The notes beneath the pieces were generated by a model, which saw only the letters and a list, made by a program, of their open reading frames with translations, did no database searches and had not been told where the DNA came from. From Calditrichota bacterium (lineage in GTDB: Bacteria; Zixibacteria; MSB-5A5; GN15; FEB-12): a stretch of 13,403 nt of DNA. The stretch lies in assembly GCA_008501655.1 (NCBI GenBank), contig QQUK01000213.1:1-13403 (forward strand). Direction: 5' to 3'. A program made the position numbers and the translations under genes. Shown piece by piece: positions 7,372 to 13,403 of the stretch (the stretch's first letter is position 1; every line of letters begins with the position of its first letter).

Positions 7372-7397
7372 AAACCCGGTAACAACCGGGTTTTTTT
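7372..7397 (+). terminator. Rho-independent terminator
   Basis: A perfect nine-base-pair stem, AAACCCGGT (7372-7380) and ACCGGGTTT (7385-7393), closes an AACA loop and runs into a T tract (7391-7397). It ends the unit holding the coiled-coil, HTH and 60-aa genes and insulates the ZIP transporter gene downstream. The A/T flanks make it partly symmetrical, but no opposing gene lies nearby. Confidence 0.92.
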
Positions 7398-7411
7398 ATT
7401 GCTGATTTATC

Positions 7412-7441
7412 TTGACTCACCTCATAAAAATATCCTTATTC
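7412..7441 (+). promoter_or_regulatory. Possible promoter of the ZIP transporter gene
   Basis: TTGACT (7412-7417) is a good -35 box. The -10 is poor: TTATTC at 7436-7441 with an 18-base spacer. The gap between the upstream terminator and the ATG is only 51 bases, so a promoter is expected here. With this -10 the transcript would start close to the ATG, in keeping with the lack of a Shine-Dalgarno before it. Confidence 0.28.
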
Positions 7442-7448
7442 AGACCGA

Positions 7449-8171
7449 ATGCAAAACGATATCTATTTATACAGCATATATATACTGATAGCCGGTTTAC
7501 TCGGTGGTCTTTTACCGTTTATAAAAAAATGGTCTGACGAACTGCTCCACCTCTTTTTATCATTCGGAGCCGGTATCTTTATCGGAACCGTATTTTTACA
7601 TCTGCTCCCTGAAGCTTATGCACATTCAGACCATTCCTCGACCCCATTATTTGTTTTAATTGGTTTTATGACGATATTTTTAATTGAAAGATTTCTGTTT
7701 ATAAAAGGTGACGGGGGGTATGACCATTCACATTTAGTCGTCTCGATTACTGCCATGGTTGGTTTATCTGTCCACTCAATAATTGAGGGGCTGGGATTGG
7801 CTGTCGGATATCAATTTAAGGATATCGGCTCATTGATTCTCATCTCGATATTAGCTCATAAATCAACAGCAGCATTTGCATTAGCCTCGTTATTCCTGCT
7901 TGCAAAACTTTCAAGAAAAAAGATATTTCTCATGATATTACTGTTTGCAGCTATGACTCCGATCGGTGCCATCATGTTTTCCTTATCTATAACAGAAATA
8001 AACCATGAAGCGTTAGAACCGCTCCTTGGACTTACCTCCGGAACTTTTTTATACGTAGCTGTTGGTGAACTTTTACCGGAAGTTTTCCATACCGAATCTA
8101 ATCGGTGGTTCAAACTGGTTCTTTTGATTCTCGGAATTACAATTATGAGTTTTTTAGGGCATGGGCATTAA
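7449..8171 (+). CDS. ZIP-family divalent metal (zinc/iron) transporter
   Basis: A 240-residue polytopic inner-membrane protein of the ZIP family (PF02535), with about eight hydrophobic segments. VFLHLLPEAYAH (48-59) is the conserved end of TM2. HSIIEGLGLAVG (109-120) is the TM4 signature with metal ligands H109 and E113. AHKSTAAFALA (136-146) is TM5, where H137 is kept but the common following Glu is Lys (K138). The HK form is the one known from the ZIP-II branch (ZIP1-3 of animals), whereas ZupT has HE. A short His-containing loop (AHSDHSS, 58-64; YDHSH, 91-95) lies between TM2 and TM4. ZIP proteins take metal into the cytoplasm. No clear ribosome site precedes the ATG, but no better in-frame start exists before the first membrane helix. 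Confidence 0.93.
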   Translation: MQNDIYLYSIYILIAGLLGGLLPFIKKWSDELLHLFLSFGAGIFIGTVFLHLLPEAYAHSDHSSTPLFVLIGFMTIFLIERFLFIKGDGGYDHSHLVVSITAMVGLSVHSIIEGLGLAVGYQFKDIGSLILISILAHKSTAAFALASLFLLAKLSRKKIFLMILLFAAMTPIGAIMFSLSITEINHEALEPLLGLTSGTFLYVAVGELLPEVFHTESNRWFKLVLLILGITIMSFLGHGH

Positions 8172-8186
8172 AAAATCAGTAACTTT

Positions 8187-8217
8187 TTCAAACAAAAATC
8201 ACTCTTATGAGTATAAT
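8187..8217 (+). promoter_or_regulatory. Possible promoter of the rhodanese-MauE pair
   Basis: A perfect TATAAT lies at 8212-8217. The best -35 is TTCAAA at 8187-8192, four of six matches with a long 19-base spacer. The start codon used below follows about 33 bases after the -10. The 78-base gap after the ZIP gene has no clear terminator, so read-through from the ZIP gene is also possible. Confidence 0.33.
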
Positions 8218-8236
8218 ATGACAATTATATAACATT

Positions 8237-8242
8237 GAAGGA
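8237..8242 (+). promoter_or_regulatory. Ribosome binding site that decides the rhodanese start
   Basis: GAAGGA ends seven bases before the GTG at 8250. It lies inside the longer reading that would begin with TTG at 8235, so it argues for the GTG start and for a protein that begins directly with its membrane anchor. Confidence 0.6.
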
Positions 8243-8249
8243 CATATTT

Positions 8250-8765
8250 GTGTTAAAACAGGCATTTATATTACTAATTGTTTCTCTGATTTTCAGTTTA
8301 GGAGTTAATTTAGTATCACCAAATAAAATTCCTTACATCGGTTCATATCGGGAGCTTTCCTCTGGTGATGGTCCGATCGTACCTCCGACTGCCGAAGAGG
8401 GTGATCCACCCTTTATTGCTATTGATGTTGCCGAGATGGAACATTCCATGGGTAAGGCGATGTTTGTTGATGCCCGCGATGATATTGAGTTCTACTGTGG
8501 AACAATCCCAGGCTCCGTAAATATACCGTTTGATTATCTTCCTGAAGAAAATACTGACCAGTATATAGATTCAATGATGAACAATGTATCGAAAGATACA
8601 CCGATTATCGTCTTTTGTTCCGGCGAAGAGTGTGACCTGTCACTGCATCTTGCCCGAAATATGCAGTATTACGGATATACCAATCTTTCAATATTCTTCG
8701 GTGGTGCCCGTGAATGGGAGAACTTTAATCTTGAGCTGCAAAGGAGTCCGGAATGCGAAGAATAA
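8250..8765 (+). CDS. Membrane-anchored rhodanese-domain protein
   Basis: I take the GTG at 8250 as start (171 residues) because GAAGGA at 8237-8242 sits seven bases upstream; the in-frame TTG at 8235 has no such site. Residues 3-22 are a hydrophobic signal anchor, followed by a proline-rich linker, so the domain should lie in the periplasm. The rhodanese fold begins near FVDARDD. C83-G-T-I-P-G replaces the usual GHIPGA, and IIVFC123SGEEC128 is the active-site loop with catalytic-type C123. That loop is longer than the CxxGxR loop of GlpE/PspE and has a second cysteine, C128, forming CX4C. Sulfur transfer or thiol redox chemistry is likely. The last 13 bases overlap the MauE-like gene, which implies a shared function. 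Confidence 0.87.
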   Translation: MLKQAFILLIVSLIFSLGVNLVSPNKIPYIGSYRELSSGDGPIVPPTAEEGDPPFIAIDVAEMEHSMGKAMFVDARDDIEFYCGTIPGSVNIPFDYLPEENTDQYIDSMMNNVSKDTPIIVFCSGEECDLSLHLARNMQYYGYTNLSIFFGGAREWENFNLELQRSPECEE

Positions 8766-9205
8766 TTGACAATGATATTCTGACTCTGATAATCAGGCTT
8801 CTTGTTGGATCAATATTTATATATGCCTCGTATTATAAAATAATAGAACCGGTCTCTTTCGCCAAATCGATTTGGTACTATCATCTTGTGCCGGGAAGTC
8901 TGATTAATCTGGTTGCGTTAATTTTACCGTGGCTTGAACTTATTTGTGGCTTAGCACTTATATTCGGTATTCAGTATCGCGGTGCTGTACTTTGGATGAA
9001 TGTTATGACAATTATCTTTATGATTGCCTTGACTACAGCAGTTGTACGGGGAATATCAATTGACTGCGGTTGTTTTAAAGCTGCTCAAGCAACAGAAAGC
9101 TCAGCAATGGATGCTTTGATTCGGGATGTTGGGTTGCTCATCTTGACTTTACAACTTCTATTCAGCCGTTCCAAAAAATGGATGATTCAGAAAATCGCTA
9201 CTTAA
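8753..9205 (+). CDS. MauE/DoxX-like membrane redox protein
   Basis: A 150-residue inner-membrane protein with four hydrophobic segments (about 10-28, 50-72, 78-98, 122-137). It matches the MauE/DoxX-like family (PF07291): helix 1 with RLLVGSIFIYASYYKI, a WLELICGLALI stretch in helix 2, and DCGCF at 104-108, with paired cysteines C105 and C107 just after helix 3. MauE is needed for methylamine dehydrogenase maturation, where disulfides must form. Relatives elsewhere are thought to handle electrons for thiol/disulfide exchange, in the way of the VKOR and DsbD families. AAGGAG at 8741-8746 is its ribosome site. The start lies 13 bases inside the rhodanese gene, so the two form one unit. Its last 8 bases overlap the end of the convergent secretin gene. 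Confidence 0.86.
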   Translation: MRRIIDNDILTLIIRLLVGSIFIYASYYKIIEPVSFAKSIWYYHLVPGSLINLVALILPWLELICGLALIFGIQYRGAVLWMNVMTIIFMIALTTAVVRGISIDCGCFKAAQATESSAMDALIRDVGLLILTLQLLFSRSKKWMIQKIAT

Positions 9206-10496
9206 GGATTGTTGGCGTAATCAAAATTATCAGATCAGTTGTCGACTTTTCAGTTGATTTTGATGTGAAGAGGCTTCCTAATAGCGGAATTGATCCCAAA
9301 ACAGGTACTTTTTGACGATTTTCTATTTCGTTTTCTTTTAACAACCCACCAAGTGCAGCCGTCTCACCATCATTTACAGTTATTCTTGTTTTAACAGAGC
9401 GGGAGATGGTAATCGGCTTTTGGGAATCAGCCGGTCCGGTGTAACCGATAATATCTTCAATCTTAGGTTCAACCATCAGAGTTATTAACCCATTTTCATT
9501 GATACGCGGAGTGACTTTCAGGGAAATTCCTACTTCTTCATCATAAAATGTAACGATATCCTGTGTTGAAGCTGCCTCGGTGAAACGATTGATAGTAGCA
9601 ATTGGAATAACCGTGGCAATTGTGATATCGGCTTCATGGTTTTCAAGGGTTGTAACGTGTGGGTCAGAAATTAGTTTACTGTTACCATTCTGCTCTAACA
9701 GATTTAATACTGTAGTTAATTCAGATACGGTTAATTTCCCCCAGACCCAATTACCGGAGTTTAAATCCTTCGCGAGAGAACCACTTGTTTCTTCAGATGT
9801 TGAAGTTGTTGATGTTGACGATGCTGATGGATCTATACCGGCATCAGCAAGGGATACATTCAGCTGGGTCGGCCAGTTGAGTCCGACTTTGAGTGAATGA
9901 TCAACCTGAGTTTCAATAATTTTAACAGCAATTGATATCAATCTTTCTGGTTTATCAAGCTGTTCAACAGCTGCCAGCATTCCTTCAACTACAGAAGGAT
10001 AGTCAGATATAAATAACTTGTTTGGTGTATACGTACCATCTGAGGATGAGTTCTGCCCTGATTTATCTAAAATAATAACATTCCCTTTTGGTGATTTTAA
10101 AGTAATCAAAGCTTCAAGGACCATATTTACATCTGCATACTTCAATGTTACAACGGATGAATTAAACTCTCCGAATGATTCTGATTCATTGCTTTTAACT
10201 ATTATTACGTTTTCCTTGATATAATAATTCAATTCGTTAGGGTAGAGGATAGCTTCAAGGGCTGTCTGGATGTCAACCTGATCCAATCTTATGGAAACCT
10301 CACCTTCAACATTACTGGCGAGTACTAAGTTCAGATTGTACTGTTTTGCTATCATATTTAATACCATTGGCAGAGAAACTTCTTCAAGTTCCAAAGTTAA
10401 TTTTTCACCATCTTTAAAAATCTGATGTACTTCTGCATTTACGTTTAAAGCAAACAGTAAGATGAGAAATATTGATATTGTATGTTTAATTTTCAT
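9198..10496 (-). CDS. pilQ: PilQ/GspD-type secretin (short form)
   Basis: The outer-membrane channel of the T4P/T2SS machine. I use the ATG at 10496 (432 residues): it begins a clean signal peptide (about 1-21, cleavage after VNA), and AAGGGA lies seven bases upstream. The ATG at 10517 would add seven residues and overlap the preceding gene. Domains in order: STN/N0-type domain (about 29-103), one N1-type ring domain (about 111-190), then the secretin C-domain (PF00263). The C-domain contains VPVLGSIPLLGSLF at 397-410 and the terminal LIILITPTI strand. A Ser/Thr-rich stretch (about 219-239) interrupts the C-domain. AMIN domains and a C-terminal pilotin-binding tail are absent, making it far shorter than most PilQ or GspD. 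It is the last gene of the operon. Confidence 0.93.
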   Translation of the reverse strand: MKIKHTISIFLILLFALNVNAEVHQIFKDGEKLTLELEEVSLPMVLNMIAKQYNLNLVLASNVEGEVSIRLDQVDIQTALEAILYPNELNYYIKENVIIVKSNESESFGEFNSSVVTLKYADVNMVLEALITLKSPKGNVIILDKSGQNSSSDGTYTPNKLFISDYPSVVEGMLAAVEQLDKPERLISIAVKIIETQVDHSLKVGLNWPTQLNVSLADAGIDPSASSTSTTSTSEETSGSLAKDLNSGNWVWGKLTVSELTTVLNLLEQNGNSKLISDPHVTTLENHEADITIATVIPIATINRFTEAASTQDIVTFYDEEVGISLKVTPRINENGLITLMVEPKIEDIIGYTGPADSQKPITISRSVKTRITVNDGETAALGGLLKENEIENRQKVPVLGSIPLLGSLFTSKSTEKSTTDLIILITPTILK

Positions 10497-10500
10497 TTGT

Positions 10501-10956
10501 TTATCCCTTGGAAACATTAAGCTTTATTTGTTTATCGTCGATTTTTATAATCACTTCATTCTTTTCAATAGCGATGACTTCAGCACGGTCAACAGTTTGA
10601 CCGACCATTACCGGACGTTTGTTGATAACTGCTACCGGTGATGTTTTGTTAAAAATTATACCGGAAAGATTCCAGCCAATCGACTCAGAAGTAAAAGCCG
10701 TTGTACCGGATTTCGTAACACTATAAGTTGAAACAAACGGGGAACGGCCCCAGCTTTTGTTTGAATATTCATCTATGATGTTTTTTGATAAATTCTTTTG
10801 GAGTCGATTGACTTTTGATGCATCCAATGGTTGGATAGTTTTTGCTTTTTCAACCGGTATATCATTTTTCTTATCAGAATTGTAGTTTGCTCCAGCCCAG
10901 ATGAGAGAAGCAACCATACTGACAGCAATGACTTTTTGTCTTGTTTTATCCGTCAT
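10501..10956 (-). CDS. pilP: PilP/GspC-like inner-membrane to secretin connector
   Basis: A 151-residue periplasmic connector. Residues 9-25 are a hydrophobic anchor with no lipobox cysteine, so it is held by a membrane helix as in GspC, whereas classical PilP is a lipoprotein. After a charged linker comes SWGRSPF (68-74), the '(R)DPF'-like motif at the entry to the domain. The small beta-domain (93-151) follows, with the pattern L.GI....SPVAVIN...V.VGQ.V....VIAI....V.I, typical of the PilP / GspC homology region that binds the N0 domain of the secretin. The start overlaps the PilO stop by four bases (ATGA), with GGGGAAG as ribosome site. Its stop lies four bases before the secretin start, and its last two codons plus stop supply the ribosome site of that gene. 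Confidence 0.86.
   Translation of the reverse strand: MTDKTRQKVIAVSMVASLIWAGANYNSDKKNDIPVEKAKTIQPLDASKVNRLQKNLSKNIIDEYSNKSWGRSPFVSTYSVTKSGTTAFTSESIGWNLSGIIFNKTSPVAVINKRPVMVGQTVDRAEVIAIEKNEVIIKIDDKQIKLNVSKG
10504..10509 (-). promoter_or_regulatory. Ribosome binding site that decides the secretin start
   Basis: On the minus strand, AAGGGA ends seven bases before the ATG at 10496. It coincides with the final codons of the PilP gene, so ribosomes finishing PilP are placed to begin the secretin. Confidence 0.6.
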
Positions 10957-11516
10957 GATGCTTCCCCGATTCTTCCTAAAAGAGCTTTGAAACCAATATG
11001 TAAATCGAGACTATTATTTATTTCTTTACTTCCGGAAACTTTGCAGTTATTGATGCCTCTGAAAAAAGATTCTGATTCAATCTCTTTAACGAATTCACCG
11101 AAGTTTTTATAATCACCTACAAGGTTAACTCCGATATTTAAAAATTGAGGTTTTGTGGAATCAGGAATGATATCATTGAGATACAGTAACTCTTCAATCG
11201 GCGGTGTGATTTCAGTGATTTTGAGATTTAGTTTTAATGCTTCATCATGAAGCAGATTGAAGAGATTGATTACTTCTTCTTTTGTATATAACCTTGAATT
11301 AAGAAACTCTCTTTTTTTCTTTAATTCTTCACGATGTTTTAAAAATTCAGGTATTTTCTGAATGGTCAATTCAAAATCACTAAGCTTTGCTTCATTAGCC
11401 TGAATCTCTTGCGACAGTTTCTCAAACTCGGTAGAGTAAGGATTATATATGAAAAAGATCCAAAGAACAGAGAGAGCGATGGTAACCCCTATGTATATAT
11501 AGCTTTGTTTGTTCAT
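10953..11516 (-). CDS. pilO: PilO-like inner-membrane platform protein
   Basis: A 187-residue bitopic membrane protein of the PilO/GspM fold. It has a short N-terminus, one membrane helix (about 7-24), a coiled coil rich in E/K/L (about 30-72), and a periplasmic ferredoxin-like domain (about 78-187). In that domain, the segment around LNIGVNLVGDYKNFGEFVKE and the closing LHIGFKALL strand fit the family pattern. PilO pairs with PilN through the coiled coil and ferredoxin-like domains to form the alignment complex that links the cytoplasmic motor to PilP and the secretin. It overlaps the preceding PilM-PilN gene and the following PilP gene by four bases each (ATGA). CGGAGC is the ribosome site. 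Confidence 0.87.
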   Translation of the reverse strand: MNKQSYIYIGVTIALSVLWIFFIYNPYSTEFEKLSQEIQANEAKLSDFELTIQKIPEFLKHREELKKKREFLNSRLYTKEEVINLFNLLHDEALKLNLKITEITPPIEELLYLNDIIPDSTKPQFLNIGVNLVGDYKNFGEFVKEIESESFFRGINNCKVSGSKEINNSLDLHIGFKALLGRIGEAS

Positions 11517-13129
11517 ACATTGCTCCGCATCTTAAGAAGGAATTCAATCTCGAACCTGTCTTTATCTTTTTTCTTCACGTGGCGGACGATTTTAACATTA
11601 TCATAAAAAGGTGATGCTTCAAGTTGTTCTACAAATTCAGCTAAAGTAATTTCTGGGGGGATGTCAGTTGATACTACTGTGCCTTGTACGAAGTAATTGG
11701 ATTCGTCGTTGTTAAATGGATTGTAGTCCGTATGAAACAGTTTTATTTTGTCAGGAGTTATTCGTGAAAGCTCCAGCATATTGAGATGGAGATAACTTTC
11801 AGTTTTCTGCGTAAGCTTCATATAATTCTGGTTAAGCGCAATTTCATGTTTAATCATGTTGTAAGTATGAAATATTTCTGAGTTCTCAAATATCTTTATC
11901 TGGTTTTTAGTGATTGCAGCGATATCTTTTTGGTCGGCAATAGAGTTGTGAAAATATCCCCAGAAAAGCCCCAGGACAACGATAACAAATGAAGCTGCAA
12001 ACTTGATATATCTGTTATTCTTTTCAAGTTTTCTGATGTTCTTCAATTGATGAGGAAGTAGATCAGGCAGATAAGAATTGTTTACTGATGTGGCGATTGC
12101 CGGCAGACAGACTGGAAGTGATTCATCGATTGTATCCTGAGCATAAGTGATGTTTAATCTGTCAAAGGGAAATCGTTCGAGATTAGCATCAAGTTTATCA
12201 TTTAATAGTTGTAATAATTCATCGCTGTAAGCTAAATCACCATATACAAGTATTGTACCGCTTATATTTGAATTGTACTGACCGGTATAATAATCCAGTG
12301 AGTTTTGTATCTCGTTAGCGATTGACTCAGCAAAGAAATCATATCTTTGACTGCTCCCTTCACCGGCTGAACCAAGCATTTCTGAACTTAATGAACTTGT
12401 CCTGCTGAACTCAAGTGTTGTACCATCGTAAAAAGATATTTCTGATGCCTGCCGACTGATGTTTAGCATGATGTACTGATTATCATTGCTGAAATCTTTT
12501 AATAAGCTCAATAGCTGACCGATCGTATCCTGTGAATGATAAATATGGTCAACGCGGAGGTTGAGATTATGAAAAGGTTCCAGATGTTTCTGGATGTTAT
12601 CAATAGTAGCGGCGTGCAATGATATCTTGTAGTTTTGTGTATCAAATTTGGTTGTTTTCTCTATAACTCTGAAATCGTAGATACATCTTTCAATAGGGAA
12701 CGGAATAAGTTTTTTTACTTCAAAATGAACAGCAGAGTGAAGCTCCTTTTTAGGTAATACAGGCATTGAAAATGTGCGATATAAACTATCTTCACCGGAA
12801 AGTGCGATATTGATTTTACTAAAACGATCTAAATGTTTGTCTGTGAATTCTTTAATTACATTAGTTATAAGAGGTTCAATCCCGTTTTCAGATATAAGTG
12901 AATTAGGGAAGTATTCTTTTTTTACTTCAATGAGTTTAAACGTATATCCAACATGTTTAGCTACAGACATAATCACAGAATTATGATCAAAGGAAAATGT
13001 TAAAATTTTACCAATATTGTAATATCTATTGGGATAGATTCTCTCAATAGAAGTATTTACAGCAACATTATTTTTTGCTGTTGCTGATTTATTCTTAGGA
13101 AGCATTTTCTTTATATTGCCTAAATCCAT
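11513..13129 (-). CDS. pilM: PilM-PilN fusion (GspL-like) inner-membrane assembly protein
   Basis: A 538-residue single protein that joins two normally separate T4P components. Residues about 40-345 resemble the actin-like PilM fold, for example the MPVLPKKELHSAVHFEVKKL segment with its 'f.vlp..el..ai..E..k.iPf' pattern, followed by IPFPIERCIYDF. LPDLLP at 354-359 looks like the NLLP motif that opens PilN and that free PilM binds. A basic stretch precedes one membrane helix (376-393), after which a periplasmic coiled coil and ferredoxin-like domain (to 538) match PilN, including a QLEASPFYDNVKI segment. This layout equals that of GspL. The nucleotide-binding motifs of PilM are poorly kept. 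A weak AGAAAG ribosome site precedes the ATG; the pseudopilin stop is 12 bases upstream. Confidence 0.88.
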   Translation of the reverse strand: MDLGNIKKMLPKNKSATAKNNVAVNTSIERIYPNRYYNIGKILTFSFDHNSVIMSVAKHVGYTFKLIEVKKEYFPNSLISENGIEPLITNVIKEFTDKHLDRFSKINIALSGEDSLYRTFSMPVLPKKELHSAVHFEVKKLIPFPIERCIYDFRVIEKTTKFDTQNYKISLHAATIDNIQKHLEPFHNLNLRVDHIYHSQDTIGQLLSLLKDFSNDNQYIMLNISRQASEISFYDGTTLEFSRTSSLSSEMLGSAGEGSSQRYDFFAESIANEIQNSLDYYTGQYNSNISGTILVYGDLAYSDELLQLLNDKLDANLERFPFDRLNITYAQDTIDESLPVCLPAIATSVNNSYLPDLLPHQLKNIRKLEKNNRYIKFAASFVIVVLGLFWGYFHNSIADQKDIAAITKNQIKIFENSEIFHTYNMIKHEIALNQNYMKLTQKTESYLHLNMLELSRITPDKIKLFHTDYNPFNNDESNYFVQGTVVSTDIPPEITLAEFVEQLEASPFYDNVKIVRHVKKKDKDRFEIEFLLKMRSNV

Positions 13130-13141
13130 GTGAACTTTCTG

Positions 13142-13403
13142 CTAAAAGCTAACTTTAATTGTGTCCGTACCGTTAACGGATAAAATCTGACGGCTTGCAG
13201 AGAGGAAGATATAAGCATTCCCCCAGGCATCGGTCAGATAACTATTTTCGGTTGCATCGATATAAGGACCATTCCATCCTAAACCGGTAAGTTTATCGTA
13301 TACCGAAACAGAGCCGGGCTTAGCGGCAAGGTCTTCGAGTTGAGACGGTACGAAACCGACATCACCCTCAAAACCTCTGTCAATATATCTGCCGCCGGCA
13401 AGT
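13142..13403 (-). CDS. gspG: GspG-like pseudopilin, C-terminal part
   Basis: This is the 3' end of a gene entering from beyond the window; it lies outside the usual long-ORF set because its start is missing. The 86 visible residues contain GDVGFVPSQLEDL, then YDKLTGLGWNGPYID and YLTDAWGNAYIFLS. This is the pattern of the GspG major pseudopilin and related prepilins: 'dtg.yP..L..L', 'W.GPYl', and 'D.WG.pY.y', where the last element forms the calcium-binding loop region in GspG. The end (SVNGTDTIKVSF) forms a final strand. The N-terminal methylation motif and hydrophobic helix would lie upstream outside the window. It sits 12 bases before the PilM-PilN gene and is probably cotranscribed, so the major fibre subunit and its platform are encoded together. 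Confidence 0.82.
   Translation of the reverse strand, partial: LAGGRYIDRGFEGDVGFVPSQLEDLAAKPGSVSVYDKLTGLGWNGPYIDATENSYLTDAWGNAYIFLSASRQILSVNGTDTIKVSF

Noticed and set aside
8165..8195. A-run/T-run hairpin after the ZIP gene as terminator
   Set aside because: There are only five A-T pairs and no GC core.
8235..8249. TTG start for the rhodanese
   Set aside because: The ribosome site GAAGGA lies just inside this extension and fits the GTG at 8250.
8584..8769. 61-codon + strand frame inside the rhodanese gene
   Set aside because: It overlaps the rhodanese active-site coding region in another frame and has no ribosome site.
9580..9900. Open frame of 106 codons on the + strand inside the secretin gene
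   Set aside because: It is antisense to a well-supported secretin with all its motifs, and its product shows no family features.
10497..10517. Longer secretin start (ATG at 10517)
   Set aside because: It would overlap the PilP gene and put charged residues before the signal peptide; the ATG at 10496 has the better ribosome site and signal peptide.

Overview
The window is an AT-rich, densely packed chromosomal stretch from a diderm (Gram-negative-type) bacterium. The diderm inference rests on an outer-membrane secretin and a full inner-membrane platform for a type IV pilus/type II secretion (T4P/T2SS) machine. The phylum cannot be fixed from the sequence. Short overlapping genes, AT-rich codon use and divergent proteins would suit a little-cultured lineage of the FCB group (for example Marinimicrobia- or Ignavibacteria-like), but this is only an impression. 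No tRNA, rRNA, CRISPR array, insertion sequence or phage integration module was seen.

Region 1 (1-5993, + strand) is the downstream part of a surface-glycan operon. It runs: C-terminal end of a GT4 glycosyltransferase, a flippase-like LPG-synthase-TM-family membrane protein, a polytopic GT39-like glycosyltransferase with a large extracytoplasmic tail, a Gfo/Idh/MocA sugar-nucleotide dehydrogenase, a left-handed beta-helix N-acetyltransferase, and a DPM1-like GT2 with an atypical DxD site. The dehydrogenase and acetyltransferase look like two of the three enzymes of a WlbA/WlbC/WlbB-type acetamido-sugar pathway. The aminotransferase is not in the window. Genes overlap at stop/start codons or lie a few bases apart.

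Region 2 (about 6059-7397, + strand) looks like a separate transcription unit: a good sigma-70-like promoter, a membrane-anchored coiled-coil protein of unknown function, an orphan sigma-region-4/LuxR-like HTH protein, a 172-base leader that can fold so that the next Shine-Dalgarno is paired, an orphan 60-residue ORF, and a clean rho-independent terminator.

Region 3 (7449-9205, + strand) holds a ZIP-family metal transporter with the HK variant of the TM5 motif. It is followed by a membrane-anchored rhodanese overlapping a MauE/DoxX-like membrane protein, a probable extracytoplasmic thiol/sulfur redox pair.

Region 4 (9198-13403, - strand) is a tightly coupled secretion/pilus operon: a GspG-like pseudopilin (partial), a natural PilM-PilN fusion, PilO, a PilP/GspC-like protein, and a short PilQ/GspD secretin. 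It mixes T4P and T2SS features and converges on the MauE gene with an 8-base tail-to-tail overlap. The points most worth a second look are the PilM-PilN fusion with degenerate nucleotide-binding motifs, the hybrid machine as a whole, and the structured leader with its orphan small ORF.
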